Assembly (NCBI RefSeq): GCF_000688475.1
Contig: NZ_JIAN01000008.1
Coordinates: forward strand, 248,001 to 312,000
DNA from: Cellulomonas sp. URHE0023
Lineage (GTDB): Bacteria > Actinomycetota > Actinomycetes > Actinomycetales > Cellulomonadaceae
Direction: 5' to 3'
DNA: 64,000 nucleotides
Below are positions 55,305 through 64,000 of the stretch, in pieces. How positions within the stretch are numbered: the first letter of the stretch is position 1; each line of letters begins with the position of its first letter. Position numbers and translations under genes: made by a program. The notes under the pieces were generated by a model, which saw nothing but the letters and a program-made list of their open reading frames with translations, had not been told where the DNA came from and ran no database searches.

Positions 55305-57023
55305 TCAGACGGCGAACGCCTGCTTCAGCACGTCCAAGGGGAGTGCGCCCATGCCCAGCGCCCGGGCATGGAACGCGCGGATGTCGAACTCCTGGCCAGC
55401 AGCGGCGGCGTTCGCGGCCGCCTCGTCGCGCGTCTGCTCCCACAGGCGCTGGCCGATCTTGTACGACGGCGCCTGCCCCGGCCAGCCGAGGTACCGGTTC
55501 CACTCGAACCGGATGAACGCCTCCGGCATGTTGACGTTCGCCTTGAGGAACTCCCACCCCTTGTCGGCGTCCCACGTCCCGCCGCCCCACTCCTGCGGTG
55601 CCGGCAGGCCCAGGTGGACGCCCAGGTCGAACACCACCCGGGCCGCGCGCATCCGCTGGCCGTCGAGCATCCCCAGCCGGTCGCCCGGGTCGTCGAGGAA
55701 ACCCAGGTCTGCCATCAGCCGCTCGCTGTAGAGCGCCCAGCCCTCGCCGTACCCGGAGGTCCAGCACGCGAGCCTGCGCCACCGGTTGAGCGTCGCGCGC
55801 TCGGCGACCGCCTGGCCCACCTGCAGGTGATGCCCAGGCACTCCCTCGTGGTAGACGGTCGTCTTCTCGCGCCACGTGTTGAACGTGGTGACCTCGGCGG
55901 GCACCGACCACCACATCCGACCCGGACGACTGAAGTCCTCGCTCGGCGGCGTGTAGTAGATGCCCCCGTTCTGCACCGGAGCGATCATGCACTCGAGCCG
56001 GCGCAGCTCGACGGGGATGTCGAAGTGCGCCCCGTCAAGGGCCTCGATCGCCGCGTCCGACGTCTCCTGCATCCACGCCTGCAGGGCGTCCGTCCCGGTC
56101 AGGAGGCGGGACGGGTCTGCGTCCAGCGCCGCGACGGCGTCCGCGACCGTCGCACCCGGTCCGGCGATCTGCGCAGCGACGGCCTCCTGCTCGGCGACCA
56201 CCCGCGCGAGCTCCTCGAGCCCCCAGCGGTACGTCTCGTCCAGGTCGACCGTGGCGCCGAGGAACTGTCGCGACCAGAGCGCGTACCGCTCCCGACCCGC
56301 GGCGTCCGACGCCGGGGCCTGCGGCGCGAGCTCGTCGCGCAGGAAGGCGGCGAGCGTCGCGTACGCCTCCCGGGCGGCCCTCGCGCCGTGCTCCAGCTCG
56401 GCGCGCACCAGCGAGCACGTCGCGGACTCGTCGAGCACGGAGTCGACGAGCTCACCGGTGACGAACGTCGTGAAGAACGAGGACTCGGGATCGGCCAGCT
56501 CCGCGGCCTGGCGCGTCGCCTCGTCCACCTGCCGACGCGAGGCGATGCCCGACAGGGTGGCGCCGAGCCGCAGGGACTCGATGTAGCCGTTGACCGCGAA
56601 CGGCATGGCGTTGAGCCGGGCCGCGATGTTCGACCAGCCCTCGACGGTGTCGGTCGGCATGACGTCGAAGATGTCGCGCAGGTTCTGCACCGGTGAGGCG
56701 ATGTTGTTCAGGTAGCGGTGCTCCTCACCGGCCTCGTACAGCTCGATCGCCAGTCCGAGCCGCTCGCGCATCGCCGCGAGGGTCAGCTCGTCGACGAGGT
56801 CGACAGGGGAGGCGCCGTCGAGCTTGGTCAGCGTCGCTCGCGCCAGGGCGACGCGCGCGTCGATCCCGGCAGGTGACAGGTCCGTCATCTCGTGGTCGTG
56901 GCCCGCGATCCCGATCGCGGTCGCCGCCAGCGGGTCGAGATCGGCGTACTGCGTGAGGTACTCCTCGGCGATCTCGTCGATCGGCGAGCTCGCGCGCTCC
57001 TCGGACCCCGTCGTCATCATCAC
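55305..57023 (-). CDS. DUF885 family protein (putative metallo-peptidase-like)
   Basis: 572 residues. The C-terminal part holds TTVYHEGVPGHHLQVGQ, an HEGxPGHH motif like the zinc-binding HExxH of metallopeptidases, and a later YGEGWALYSERLM with an extra Glu; these are diagnostic for DUF885. The function is unproven; peptidase activity is inferred from the motif. The GTG start is set by TACGCT (57036-57031) lying 7 nt upstream; ATGs at 57020 and 57017 are alternatives. Confidence 0.84.
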   Translation of the reverse strand: MMMTTGSEERASSPIDEIAEEYLTQYADLDPLAATAIGIAGHDHEMTDLSPAGIDARVALARATLTKLDGASPVDLVDELTLAAMRERLGLAIELYEAGEEHRYLNNIASPVQNLRDIFDVMPTDTVEGWSNIAARLNAMPFAVNGYIESLRLGATLSGIASRRQVDEATRQAAELADPESSFFTTFVTGELVDSVLDESATCSLVRAELEHGARAAREAYATLAAFLRDELAPQAPASDAAGRERYALWSRQFLGATVDLDETYRWGLEELARVVAEQEAVAAQIAGPGATVADAVAALDADPSRLLTGTDALQAWMQETSDAAIEALDGAHFDIPVELRRLECMIAPVQNGGIYYTPPSEDFSRPGRMWWSVPAEVTTFNTWREKTTVYHEGVPGHHLQVGQAVAERATLNRWRRLACWTSGYGEGWALYSERLMADLGFLDDPGDRLGMLDGQRMRAARVVFDLGVHLGLPAPQEWGGGTWDADKGWEFLKANVNMPEAFIRFEWNRYLGWPGQAPSYKIGQRLWEQTRDEAAANAAAAGQEFDIRAFHARALGMGALPLDVLKQAFAV

Positions 57024-57067
57024 GCGGCCGAGCGTACTTGCCGGTACGAGATGGTGCAGGTGCGAGG

Positions 57068-57307
57068 TCAGGCCCGCAGGCTCCATCGCCACGCGTCGGG
57101 ACCCGGTCGCAACGCGTCACCACGCACGCCGCGCATGGTCCTGCGCCGGTCCGCCCACGGAGCCGAGACCGCGTCGGCGTTCCCCTGCGCGTTCCGTGCA
57201 CGGTCCGACGCGGCCGCCATCAACCCAGCGACCAGCGCGGCCAGCTCCACGTCGTCGGGGGTGCCCCGCACGACCTGCATCTGGGTGCCTTCACGCGCGT
57301 CGCTCAC
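57068..57307 (-). CDS. accE: Acyl-CoA carboxylase epsilon subunit
   Basis: 79 residues. It contains MQVVRGTPDDVELAALVAGLMA, the conserved core of actinobacterial AccE-like subunits, and a short C-terminal WADRRRTMRG segment before PDAWRWS. It stabilises the beta-subunit hexamer or stimulates the alpha-beta interaction. GTG start overlaps the stop of the preceding His-rich gene (GTGA). The adjacent DUF885 gene ends the cluster. Confidence 0.88.
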   Translation of the reverse strand: MSDAREGTQMQVVRGTPDDVELAALVAGLMAAASDRARNAQGNADAVSAPWADRRRTMRGVRGDALRPGPDAWRWSLRA

Positions 57308-57876
57308 GCGTCGTCCTCGTCCTCTTCCTCGTCCTCGTCGAAATCGAAGGGAGCGCCACGGGAGGCGCCCCACCCGTCCACGACGAAGCCCGCGCCGACC
57401 AGCCGCTCGGCCAGCTCCGCGCCGCCCTGCTCGACCAGGTCGAGGACCGAGTCGAGCGACAGGTCGGACGTCCCGACCGGCGGGCCGATGAGAAAGCCGA
57501 GGTGGAACGTGTCGACCTCCAGCGGGTCGGGCAGGCCGTCCGCGTCGCCCTCGTCCTCGTCGCCCCACGACATGCCCGTCAGGTCCGCGTGCAGGCCGAG
57601 GCGTTCGTGCAGCGTGTCGTAGAGGCGTGCGTTCAGGCTGCCGACCTCCGACTCGAGCGCCAGGATCCGCGGGTCCTCGTCGGCCTCGGTCGAGCCGAAC
57701 TCGGCGCGGACGCCGACGGCGGTGTCGACGTACCCGTGCAGGGCCGCCGCGAGCTGGTCGACCACCGCGTGCAGGTCGGAGGCGTCGATGCCGTGCAGCG
57801 GCGCCGGCCCGTGGACCGAGTCGTCGTGCCCCGCGTCGTCGTGCCCGGCGTGGTCGTGCGCGTCGTCGTGACTCAT
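57304..57876 (-). CDS. Unknown His/Asp-rich protein locked between accD and accE
   Basis: 190 residues. I do not recognise a family. The N-terminus ([18 protein letters not shown]) is a run of His and Asp that could bind metal. A helical middle ([24 protein letters not shown]) follows, then a structured-looking region ([23 protein letters not shown]), and a very acidic C-terminal tail ([11 protein letters not shown]). Its ATG overlaps the accD stop (ATGA) and its stop overlaps accE (GTGA), so it is translated with the carboxylase subunits. An accessory role is inferred. Confidence 0.8.
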   Translation of the reverse strand: MSHDDAHDHAGHDDAGHDDSVHGPAPLHGIDASDLHAVVDQLAAALHGYVDTAVGVRAEFGSTEADEDPRILALESEVGSLNARLYDTLHERLGLHADLTGMSWGDEDEGDADGLPDPLEVDTFHLGFLIGPPVGTSDLSLDSVLDLVEQGGAELAERLVGAGFVVDGWGASRGAPFDFDEDEEEDEDDA

Positions 57877-59474
57877 AGAGGGATGTTCCCGTGCTTCTTC
57901 GGGGGCAGCGATGCCCGTTTGGTGCGCAGCAGGCGCAGGGCTTTGGTGACCTCTGCCCGGGTCGTGCTGGGGGCGATCACCGCGTCGACGTAACCGCGCT
58001 GGGCGGCGTCCCACGGGTTCACGATCGCCTCCTCGTACTCCGCGGTCAGCCGCCGGCGCTCGGCCTCGACGTCACCGTCGTCGTCGGCCACCTTCTTCAA
58101 GGCGCCGCGCTGCAGGATGTTCACCGCGCCGCCGGCGCCCATCACCGCGATCTGGGCGGTGGGCCAGGCGAGGTTGACGTCGGCGCCGAGCTGCTTGGAC
58201 CCCATGACGATGTACGCGCCACCGTACGCCTTGCGCGTGATGACGGTGACGAGCGGGACGGTGGCCTCGGCGTAGGCGTAGATGAGCTTCGCGCCGCGGC
58301 GGATGATGCCGTTCCACTCCTGGTCGGTGCCCGGCAGGAAGCCCGGCACGTCGACGAACGTCAGCACCGGGATGTTGAACGCGTCGCACGTGCGCACGAA
58401 GCGGGCGGCTTTCTCGGCGGCGTTGATGTCCAGCGTGCCCGCCATGGACATCGGCTGGTTGGCGACGATCCCGACCGGGTGCCCTTCCACGTGGCCGAAC
58501 CCGATCAGCACGTTCTGGGCGTACAACGGCATGACCTCAAGAAGTACACCGTCGTCCAGCACGTGCTCGACGACCGTGCGCATGTCGTACGGCTGGTTGT
58601 CCGAGTCGGGCAGCAGGCTGTCGAGCACCTCGTCGTCCTCGGAGACCGTGAGGTCCGCGTGGTGCTCGAAGGTCCACGGGTCGGTGAGGTTGTTCTGCGG
58701 CAGGTAGGTCAGGAGTGCGCGGACGTAGTCGAACGCGTCGTCCTCGTCGGAACCCATGTAGTGCGCGACGCCCGAACGCGTGTTGTGCGTGGTCGCACCG
58801 CCGAGCTCCTCAAACCCGACGTCCTCGCCCGTGACAGCGCGGATCACGTCCGGTCCGGTGATGAACATGTTCGACGTGCCGTCGGCCATGACGATGAAGT
58901 CCGTCAGGGCAGGGGAGTACACCGCACCACCGGCCGACGGGCCGAGGATGAGGCTGATCTGGGGGATCACGCCCGACGCGGCGACGTTGCGACGGAAGAT
59001 CTCGGCGAACTGGGTCAGAGCCGCTACGCCTTCCTGGATGCGTGCGCCGCCGCCGTCGCTGATCCCGATGAGCGGCACGCCGGTGCGCAGCGCGAGGTCC
59101 ATGACCTTCGTGATCTTCTCGCCGTGCACCTCGCCGAGGCTCCCCCCGAAGACCGTGAAGTCCTGGGAGTAGATGCACACCGGGCGCCCGTCGATCGTGC
59201 CGTGGCCTACGACGACCCCGTCGCCGGGAACCTTCTTCTTGTCGAGACCGAAGTTCACGGACCGGTGCTGGACGAACGCGTCGAGCTCGGTGAACGAGTC
59301 CTCGTCGAGGAGCTGCTCGATGCGCTCGCGGGCCGACCGCTTCCCGCGCGCGTGCTGCTTGTCGCGTCCGGTCCGCTCGGCCGCCGCCTGTGCGTCGTAC
59401 CGCGCCTCGAGATCCGCCAGCTTGCCGGCGGTCGTGCGCGGGGCAGCCCCCACGGGGTCCTTGATGTCAGTCAC
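57873..59474 (-). CDS. accD: Propionyl/acetyl-CoA carboxylase beta subunit (carboxyltransferase)
   Basis: 533 residues, the crotonase-fold carboxyltransferase of the AccD5/PccB type. Motifs include GARIQEGV and [27 protein letters not shown], and [18 protein letters not shown]. It carboxylates acyl-CoA with carboxybiotin from the alpha subunit. TAGCCT and a 6-nt spacer precede the GTG start (leaderless). Acyl preference (propionyl versus acetyl) cannot be settled by eye. Confidence 0.94.
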   Translation of the reverse strand: MTDIKDPVGAAPRTTAGKLADLEARYDAQAAAERTGRDKQHARGKRSARERIEQLLDEDSFTELDAFVQHRSVNFGLDKKKVPGDGVVVGHGTIDGRPVCIYSQDFTVFGGSLGEVHGEKITKVMDLALRTGVPLIGISDGGGARIQEGVAALTQFAEIFRRNVAASGVIPQISLILGPSAGGAVYSPALTDFIVMADGTSNMFITGPDVIRAVTGEDVGFEELGGATTHNTRSGVAHYMGSDEDDAFDYVRALLTYLPQNNLTDPWTFEHHADLTVSEDDEVLDSLLPDSDNQPYDMRTVVEHVLDDGVLLEVMPLYAQNVLIGFGHVEGHPVGIVANQPMSMAGTLDINAAEKAARFVRTCDAFNIPVLTFVDVPGFLPGTDQEWNGIIRRGAKLIYAYAEATVPLVTVITRKAYGGAYIVMGSKQLGADVNLAWPTAQIAVMGAGGAVNILQRGALKKVADDDGDVEAERRRLTAEYEEAIVNPWDAAQRGYVDAVIAPSTTRAEVTKALRLLRTKRASLPPKKHGNIPL

Positions 59475-59480
59475 CCGACG

Positions 59481-59486
59481 AGGCTA
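59481..59486 (-). promoter_or_regulatory. Leaderless -10 box (TAGCCT) for accD
   Basis: TAGCCT on the minus strand is followed by 6 nt and the GTG at 59474. The divergent birA gene starts at 59578. Confidence 0.6.
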
Positions 59487-59577
59487 GTTGTCGAAGCCCT
59501 CCATGCACGTGCAGGCGCATCACGGTGTTCGTCACGTCAGGGTGTCGGGTTCCCACAACGCGCGAGAGCATGGGGCC

Positions 59578-60441
59578 ATGACGATGCCCCGACCAACCCT
59601 TCGTGCCGACGAGCTCCGGTCGCTCCTGCTCGCCCCGGTCGGTCCGCTCGCGCGCGTGGAGGTCGTCGGCACCACCGCGTCGACCAACTCCGACGTGGTC
59701 GCCGACCTGCGAGCCGACGCGACGTCGTGGCCGGACGGCAGCATCCTCGTCGCCGAGCACCAAGCCGGGGGTCGGGGCCGCGACGGTCGCACTTGGGAAA
59801 CCCCCGCCGGAACCTCGTTGACCTGCAGCTTCGTGGTTCGGCCGGTCGTCCCGGCGTCGTCGCTCGGCTGGCTCGGATTGCTCGCCGGGCTCGGCGCCGT
59901 CAATGCGCTGCGAGCCACCGCGGGAGTCCCTGCCGTGCTGAAGTGGCCCAACGACCTGCTCGTCCCGGCCGAGACCGAGATCGAGGGCTGGGGACCGGTG
60001 CGCAAGATCGGCGGCATCCTGGCCGAGGTCGTCCCGATGAGCGACGGGGCGCCGCCGGCCGTGGTCATCGGGATCGGGATCAATGTGAGCCAGACCGCTG
60101 ACGAGCTGCCGGTGTCCAGTGCGTCGTCGCTCGCCCTCGCCGGTGCCCAGCACGTCGACCGCGAGGGTCTGCTCGTCGCACTGGTGGACGCGCAGATCGA
60201 GGTGGCCCGCAGATGGCGTGACGCCGGTGGTCACGTGACCTACTCGGGGCTCGCCGACGAGATCGCGCGCGTGTGCGTCACGCTCGGTGCGACCGTGCGG
60301 GTCGAGCTCCCTGGCGGCGCCGAGGTGGCGGGCACAGCGATCCGGCTGGCCGACGACGGCGGACTCGTGGTGCGCGACGGTGCGGGCACGGAGCACCACG
60401 TTCTCGCCGGTGACGTGCGTCACGTCCGCACGGCCAGGTGA
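59578..60441 (+). CDS. birA: Biotin--[acetyl-CoA-carboxylase] ligase
   Basis: 287 residues, class I (no DNA-binding N-domain). The catalytic core has STNSDVVADL, the biotin-loop motif AGGRGRDGRTWETPAG, and KWPNDLLV, followed by KIGGILAE. It biotinylates the BCCP lysine of the nearby carboxylase alpha subunit. The start giving MTMPRPTL is used; longer frames reach 59488. Divergent from accD. Confidence 0.93.
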   Translation: MTMPRPTLRADELRSLLLAPVGPLARVEVVGTTASTNSDVVADLRADATSWPDGSILVAEHQAGGRGRDGRTWETPAGTSLTCSFVVRPVVPASSLGWLGLLAGLGAVNALRATAGVPAVLKWPNDLLVPAETEIEGWGPVRKIGGILAEVVPMSDGAPPAVVIGIGINVSQTADELPVSSASSLALAGAQHVDREGLLVALVDAQIEVARRWRDAGGHVTYSGLADEIARVCVTLGATVRVELPGGAEVAGTAIRLADDGGLVVRDGAGTEHHVLAGDVRHVRTAR

Positions 60442-60443
60442 AC

Positions 60444-60449
60444 TACCCT
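60444..60449 (+). promoter_or_regulatory. Leaderless -10 box (TACCCT) for the cyclase
   Basis: TACCCT ends 6 nt before the GTG at 60456, pointing to that start rather than the GTG at 60438. Confidence 0.55.
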
Positions 60450-60455
60450 CGACCC

Positions 60456-61535
60456 GTGCCGGACGATCGATCGCAGGACCTCGACTTCCTCGAGTCGACG
60501 GTGGGGGAGCTGGACGCAGAGCTGCTCGGCGGTCCCCGGACGCTCAGCGCTCGGGACCTGGCAGAGCGAGCCAGGATCGACATCGAGGTCGTCCATGGCT
60601 TCTGGACGACCATGGGCCTGCCGCACGCCGACCCGGACGACCACGTCTACACCGAGCGCGACGCCGAGGCGGTGGACCGGGCGGCCGAGCTGGTCCGCGA
60701 CTACGGCCTGGACCTGCGGACGGTCATCACCGTCACCCGGGCGCTCGGGCACACCTCGGACCGCCTCGCGCTGTGGCAGGTCGAGGCGCTGGTCGAGGAC
60801 ATGGCCGAACGCTACGAGCTCGACGACACGTCGGCGCGGCTGCTCGTGCTGGACCGTCTCGCCGCGCTCGCGCCCGTGCTCGAGGCGCAGCTCGTGCACT
60901 CCTACCGGCGCCAGCTCGCGGCGATCGCGGGCCGGTACGCCGCCGAGTTCGGTGAGCAGCGGGCACCCGGTCCGGACAGGTCCGCCCTGCCGCTGGCCCG
61001 GGCCGTCGGGTTCGCGGACATGGTCTCCTTCACGCGTCGGACCGCGGGCCTGGGGTCCACCGACCTGTCGCAGTTCGTGCAGCGGTTCGAGACGGCCGCG
61101 CGCGACATCGTCTCGGCGGGAGGCGGCCGGGTGGTCAAGACCATCGGCGACGCCGTCCTGTTCGTCGCCGACGACCCCGCCACCGGTGCCCTCATCGGGA
61201 TCCGGCTCGCCGACGCGCTGGGCAAGGAGCTCGACGTCGACCGCGAGACCACCACCGGGGGTCTGTTCGAGGGTGCCCGCGGTGTGACGCCCGTGCGGGT
61301 CGGCCTCGTGTGGGGGCGCGTGCTGTCGCGGTTCGGCGACGTCTTCGGCCCGCACGTGAACCTCGCCGCTCGGCTGACCGACATCGCCGACCCGTCGACC
61401 GTCGTCGTCGACGAGTCCACCGCCCAGGCGCTCTCGCGCGACGCCCGCTTCGTGCTCGAGCCGCAACCGCCGCGCGACCTCGCGGGCATCGGCACGGTCA
61501 CGCCCGTGCGGCTGCGCGGGGCGACGACCAGCTGA
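60456..61535 (+). CDS. Class III adenylate/guanylate cyclase with N-terminal regulatory domain
   Basis: 359 residues. An N-terminal helical domain of about 160 residues (LSARDLAERARIDIEVVHGFW) resembles the regulatory part of mycobacterial Rv1264/Rv2212-type cyclases. The C-terminal cyclase domain has VGFADMVSFTRRT (metal Asp), VVKTIGDAVLF (Lys and second Asp) and FGPHVNLAARLTD (transition-state Asn and Arg). It makes cAMP, or possibly cGMP. No membrane helix. The stimulus is unknown. Confidence 0.9.
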   Translation: MPDDRSQDLDFLESTVGELDAELLGGPRTLSARDLAERARIDIEVVHGFWTTMGLPHADPDDHVYTERDAEAVDRAAELVRDYGLDLRTVITVTRALGHTSDRLALWQVEALVEDMAERYELDDTSARLLVLDRLAALAPVLEAQLVHSYRRQLAAIAGRYAAEFGEQRAPGPDRSALPLARAVGFADMVSFTRRTAGLGSTDLSQFVQRFETAARDIVSAGGGRVVKTIGDAVLFVADDPATGALIGIRLADALGKELDVDRETTTGGLFEGARGVTPVRVGLVWGRVLSRFGDVFGPHVNLAARLTDIADPSTVVVDESTAQALSRDARFVLEPQPPRDLAGIGTVTPVRLRGATTS

Positions 61536-61626
61536 CCGACCGCCTGAGGGGCACCTGAGAGCGCGAGCCGCCTGCCGGCGGCCGCCGCTACCGTCGAGAG
61601 GCGACATCGTCGACGAAGGGCGTCCC

Positions 61627-62211
61627 ATGAGGCTCGCGAACTCCGAGTACACCTCCCGCCCGTGGAGGCTCCACGAGGTCGCGTCGGACTTCCGGGTGGA
61701 GGACGTCTGGGAGCTCCCGACGCCCGGCGGTCCGGACGACCTCGACCGGCTGGTGCGCTCGTTCGCCCATGGCGACGGGTCGGTGACCGGTCGCGGCGTC
61801 GTCGGTCTCCTGATGGCCGCGCGCTGGAGGCTCGGCTCGATCTTCGGCTGGGACGACCCCTCACACGGCCTGGGGGTGCGTGAGCGCTCTGTGCGGGAGC
61901 GGCTGCCGCACGACCTCGCGAACGGTCCTCGGCCCCCGGACTCGCCGACCCTTCCGTTCACGTCGGTCTTCCAGACGCGCGACGAGTTCGTCGCCGAGAT
62001 CGTGAACCGCACCGTGCACGGCCTCGTCCACCTCGGCTGGGTGGCCGGTGACCACGGCGTCTACCGAGCGCAGATGACCGTCCTGGTCCGTCCCAACGGC
62101 GTCGGCGGCCGCGCGTACCTGGCGCTGATCACGCCGTTGCGCCATCTGGTCGTGTACCCGCGGATGATCCGGGCGATCGGTCGCCGCTGGGAGGCGACAA
62201 CGCCGACCTGA
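61627..62211 (+). CDS. DUF2867 family protein
   Basis: 194 residues, soluble. It begins MRLANSEYTSRPWRLHEVASDF and continues LEDVWELP-like and RWRLGSIFGWDD, typical of the DUF2867 family, with LVHLGWV and YLALITPLRHLVVYP towards the end. Function unknown; some relatives are fused to SDR-type proteins. A weak AGGG precedes the ATG. It stands alone after the cyclase. Confidence 0.75.
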   Translation: MRLANSEYTSRPWRLHEVASDFRVEDVWELPTPGGPDDLDRLVRSFAHGDGSVTGRGVVGLLMAARWRLGSIFGWDDPSHGLGVRERSVRERLPHDLANGPRPPDSPTLPFTSVFQTRDEFVAEIVNRTVHGLVHLGWVAGDHGVYRAQMTVLVRPNGVGGRAYLALITPLRHLVVYPRMIRAIGRRWEATTPT

Positions 62212-62274
62212 CGCGCCGACGTCGTCCCAGCGGTACGCGCCCGGCGCGGCTCGCGCCGTCCGGTGCTCGCGAGG

Positions 62275-63009
62275 TCAGTCCTGCTCGAGCGGAACCTCCT
62301 CGACGAGCGCCGGGCTGTTGTTGGCCACGGAGCCGACCGCGCTCGAGACGGGTGTCGCGACGATCGCCGGTGCCGGTGCCTCCAGCAGCGTGGCCGCCTC
62401 GTCGGCCCCGACCGCGGGGTCGAGCCAGGCGTCCCACGCCTCGCGCCTGAGCATGAGCGGCTGCCGGTCGTGGATGTAGGCGAGCTCGTCGGACGCCGGC
62501 CGCGTGATGACGGTCGCGCTCACCACCCAGCGCTCGGGGTCGTCGTCGGACTTGCTCGGGTCCTTCCAGAACTCGTACAGCCCCGCGAGCGCCACGACCT
62601 CACCGTCGGCGGGGTGCAGGTAGTACGGCTGCTTGCGCTTGCTGGTCGCGCCCGGCTCGGGCTTCTTCCACTCGAAGTACCCGTCGGCCGGGAGCAGCGC
62701 GCGTCGGACAGCGAACGGGCGGGCGAACGCCGGCTTGTCCGCGATCGACTCCACCCGGGCGTTGATCATCCGGCTGCCCACCGAGATGTCCTTGGCCCAC
62801 GACGGGACGAGCCCCCACCGCGCGACGCGCAGCTGGCGGGTGACCTCACCGGTCTCCTTGTCCGCCCGCTCGACGACCATCCGCACGCCGTCCGTGGGCG
62901 CGACGTTCCACGACGGACCGAGGAGGCGCACGTCGTCGGCGACCGTCGCGATGGCGAACTCGTCGGCAAGGGCCTGGTCCTCCCGGAAGGAGGCGTATCG
63001 ACCGCACAT
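62275..63009 (-). CDS. SRAP-family protein (SOS response-associated peptidase, YedK/HMCES-like)
   Basis: 244 residues. Cys2 (MCGRYASF) is the residue that cross-links abasic DNA sites after removal of Met1. Other conserved residues are in NVAPTDGV, RMINARVE, ADGYFEWKK and DRQPLML. HMCES/YedK relatives shield abasic sites in single-stranded DNA. The start is set by this required Met-Cys; a CAGGCT box lies 6 nt upstream. Confidence 0.92.
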   Translation of the reverse strand: MCGRYASFREDQALADEFAIATVADDVRLLGPSWNVAPTDGVRMVVERADKETGEVTRQLRVARWGLVPSWAKDISVGSRMINARVESIADKPAFARPFAVRRALLPADGYFEWKKPEPGATSKRKQPYYLHPADGEVVALAGLYEFWKDPSKSDDDPERWVVSATVITRPASDELAYIHDRQPLMLRREAWDAWLDPAVGADEAATLLEAPAPAIVATPVSSAVGSVANNSPALVEEVPLEQD

Positions 63010-63083
63010 GTGCTCAGCCTGCCAGCCGCCACCGACATGTCGCGCCCGAGTTCTGAGGAGTCGAAGCACCGGTGAACATCACA

Positions 63084-63097
63084 TCGAATCGATTCGA
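63084..63097. promoter_or_regulatory. Perfect 14-bp palindrome upstream of the MFS gene
   Basis: TCGAATCGATTCGA lies 33 bp before the MFS ATG and 75 bp before the divergent SRAP start. It resembles a repressor operator, and partly a LexA box, but lacks the GAAC/GTTC arms. Confidence 0.55.
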
Positions 63098-63130
63098 CAA
63101 CATGCTCGAGGCAATGGAAGATGGAACGCG

Positions 63131-64000
63131 ATGAGCTTGCGTACCGCCACCCCCGGCACGACCGCACCGACCCCCGCAGCGGCCGGTCCCGACGCACCCC
63201 AGCGGACGTACACACCGGACGTCCGCTACGTGCTGCTCCTCGGACTGATGTGTGCGCTGCCGGCCATCTCGACCGACATCTACCTGCCGTCCCTGCCCGA
63301 GGTCGCCCGCGACCTGCACACGACCGCGACCATGGCCCAGCTGACCATGACGGCGATGCTCATCGGCGGGGCGGTCGGGCAGCTCGTCATCGGGCCGCTC
63401 TCCGACCGGTTCGGCCGACGACCCCCGGTGCTGCTCGGGGTCGCGATGCACGTGGTGACGTCGCTGCTGTGCATGATCGCGCCCGCGATCATCCCGCTCA
63501 TCGCGCTGCGGACGTTCCAAGGCTTCTTCAACGCCTCAGCGTCCGTGGTGGCCATGGCGATCATCCGCGACCGGTTCGTCGGCTCGGACGCGTCCCGGCT
63601 GATGTCGCGGCTCATGCTCGTGATCGGCGTCGCGCCCCTCTTCGCTCCGTCGATCGGCGGGATGATCGCCGGACAGCTGGGCTGGCGGGCGGTCTTCGGT
63701 GCGCTCGCCCTGTTCGGCGCGGTGCTCTGGGTCGTCGTGTGGCGGCGAATGCCGGAGACCCTGCCGGCGGAACGACGTCGGGTCGGCGGTCTGCGGACGG
63801 CGCTCGCCGGCTACCGCCGGCTCGTCGGGGACCGGGGGTTCGTCGCGCTCGCGATCCTGCCGGGCCTCGGCATCGCGGTCCTGATGGCCTACGTCGTCGG
63901 GTCGCCGTTCGTGCTGCTGGAGGGCTACGGGCTGACGTCCAGCCAGTTCGCGCTGCTGTTCGCCGTCAACGGCGTCGGCCTGGTGGCGGGCGCGCAGGTG
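63131..64000 (+). CDS. MFS drug exporter, Bcr/CflA-like (partial)
   Basis: 290 codons are visible; the C-terminal half lies beyond the window. The N-terminus is hydrophilic for 30 residues, then helix 1 contains CALPAISTDIYLPSLPEVARDL, the Bcr/CflA signature, and GPLSDRFGRRPPVLLG follows as motif A. About eight helices are visible. Export of drugs or small metabolites by proton antiport is the family role. A palindrome lies in its promoter region. Confidence 0.85.
   Translation, partial: MSLRTATPGTTAPTPAAAGPDAPQRTYTPDVRYVLLLGLMCALPAISTDIYLPSLPEVARDLHTTATMAQLTMTAMLIGGAVGQLVIGPLSDRFGRRPPVLLGVAMHVVTSLLCMIAPAIIPLIALRTFQGFFNASASVVAMAIIRDRFVGSDASRLMSRLMLVIGVAPLFAPSIGGMIAGQLGWRAVFGALALFGAVLWVVVWRRMPETLPAERRRVGGLRTALAGYRRLVGDRGFVALAILPGLGIAVLMAYVVGSPFVLLEGYGLTSSQFALLFAVNGVGLVAGAQV

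Noticed and set aside
63084..63097. LexA (SOS) box
   Set aside because: Arms are GAAT/ATTC; the Gram-positive LexA box needs GAAC/GTTC with a 4-bp spacer.

Overview
The window is very GC-rich, densely packed actinobacterial chromosome. Gene content and protein sequence suggest a cellulose-degrader-type actinomycete such as Cellulomonas or a relative; that genus guess is inference. It reads as core genome: no rRNA, tRNA, CRISPR array, insertion sequence, phage or plasmid gene was seen, and no gene-free gap exceeds about 220 bp. Many neighbouring genes overlap by 4 bp (ATGA/GTGA), and many operon-first genes have a TANNNT box 6-7 nt before the start codon, which predicts leaderless mRNAs.

Layout. 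(1) 0-16.4 kb: lysine/peptidoglycan genes dapD and dapE (divergent), a LOG-family protein, a FolP2-type dihydropteroate synthase homologue, a membrane mannosyltransferase-like protein, a DUF3117 protein, leucyl aminopeptidase, an MFS exporter, then the envelope-stress cluster O-methyltransferase / sigE / anti-sigma / htrA / tatB, trpS, a 2H phosphoesterase and a YihY membrane protein. (2) 16.4-23.5 kb: a small kinase-like gene, succinate dehydrogenase (sdhCDAB), mannose-1-phosphate guanylyltransferase and an M20 amidohydrolase. (3) 23.5-41.8 kb: a nearly complete nucleoside salvage and catabolism route, with import by a BMP lipoprotein plus ABC transporter, deamination (cdd, add), phosphorolysis (deoA, PNP), a phosphohexo/pentomutase, deoC, and acetaldehyde oxidation by an ALDH with a truncated ALDH partner. 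A LysR/TDT-transporter pair and an NAD(P)H-quinone reductase lie in or beside it. (4) 41.8-50.3 kb: a GH31 glycosidase, a membrane EEP-phosphatase protein, the efeUOB iron-uptake operon behind a DtxR/IdeR-like iron box, and a NUDIX hydrolase. (5) 50.3-60.5 kb: acyl-CoA carboxylase genes (biotinylated alpha, beta, epsilon), birA, maf, a LacI regulator coupled to a 71-residue protein, VKOR and a DUF885 protein. (6) 60.5-64 kb: a class III cyclase, DUF2867 and SRAP proteins, and a truncated Bcr/CflA-type exporter at the window edge.

From memory of the Mycobacterium tuberculosis map, gene order follows three separate conserved blocks there: around dapD-dapE-folP2-sigE-htrA-tatB, around sdh-cdd-deoA-add-pmmB-deoD-lpdA, and around birA-accD5-accE-maf-accA3.

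I found no clearly new multi-gene system. The best leads are: a palindromic operator cluster before the nucleoside importer; two tandem duplications at gene 3' ends (62 bp after sdhB, 19 bp after pepA), both built round a TGATCA palindrome and a stop codon; a His/Asp-rich unknown gene translationally locked between the carboxylase beta and epsilon genes; a cysteine-free half-length aldehyde dehydrogenase; a LacI regulator coupled to a 71-residue protein; and an apparent ATC start codon in the O-methyltransferase.
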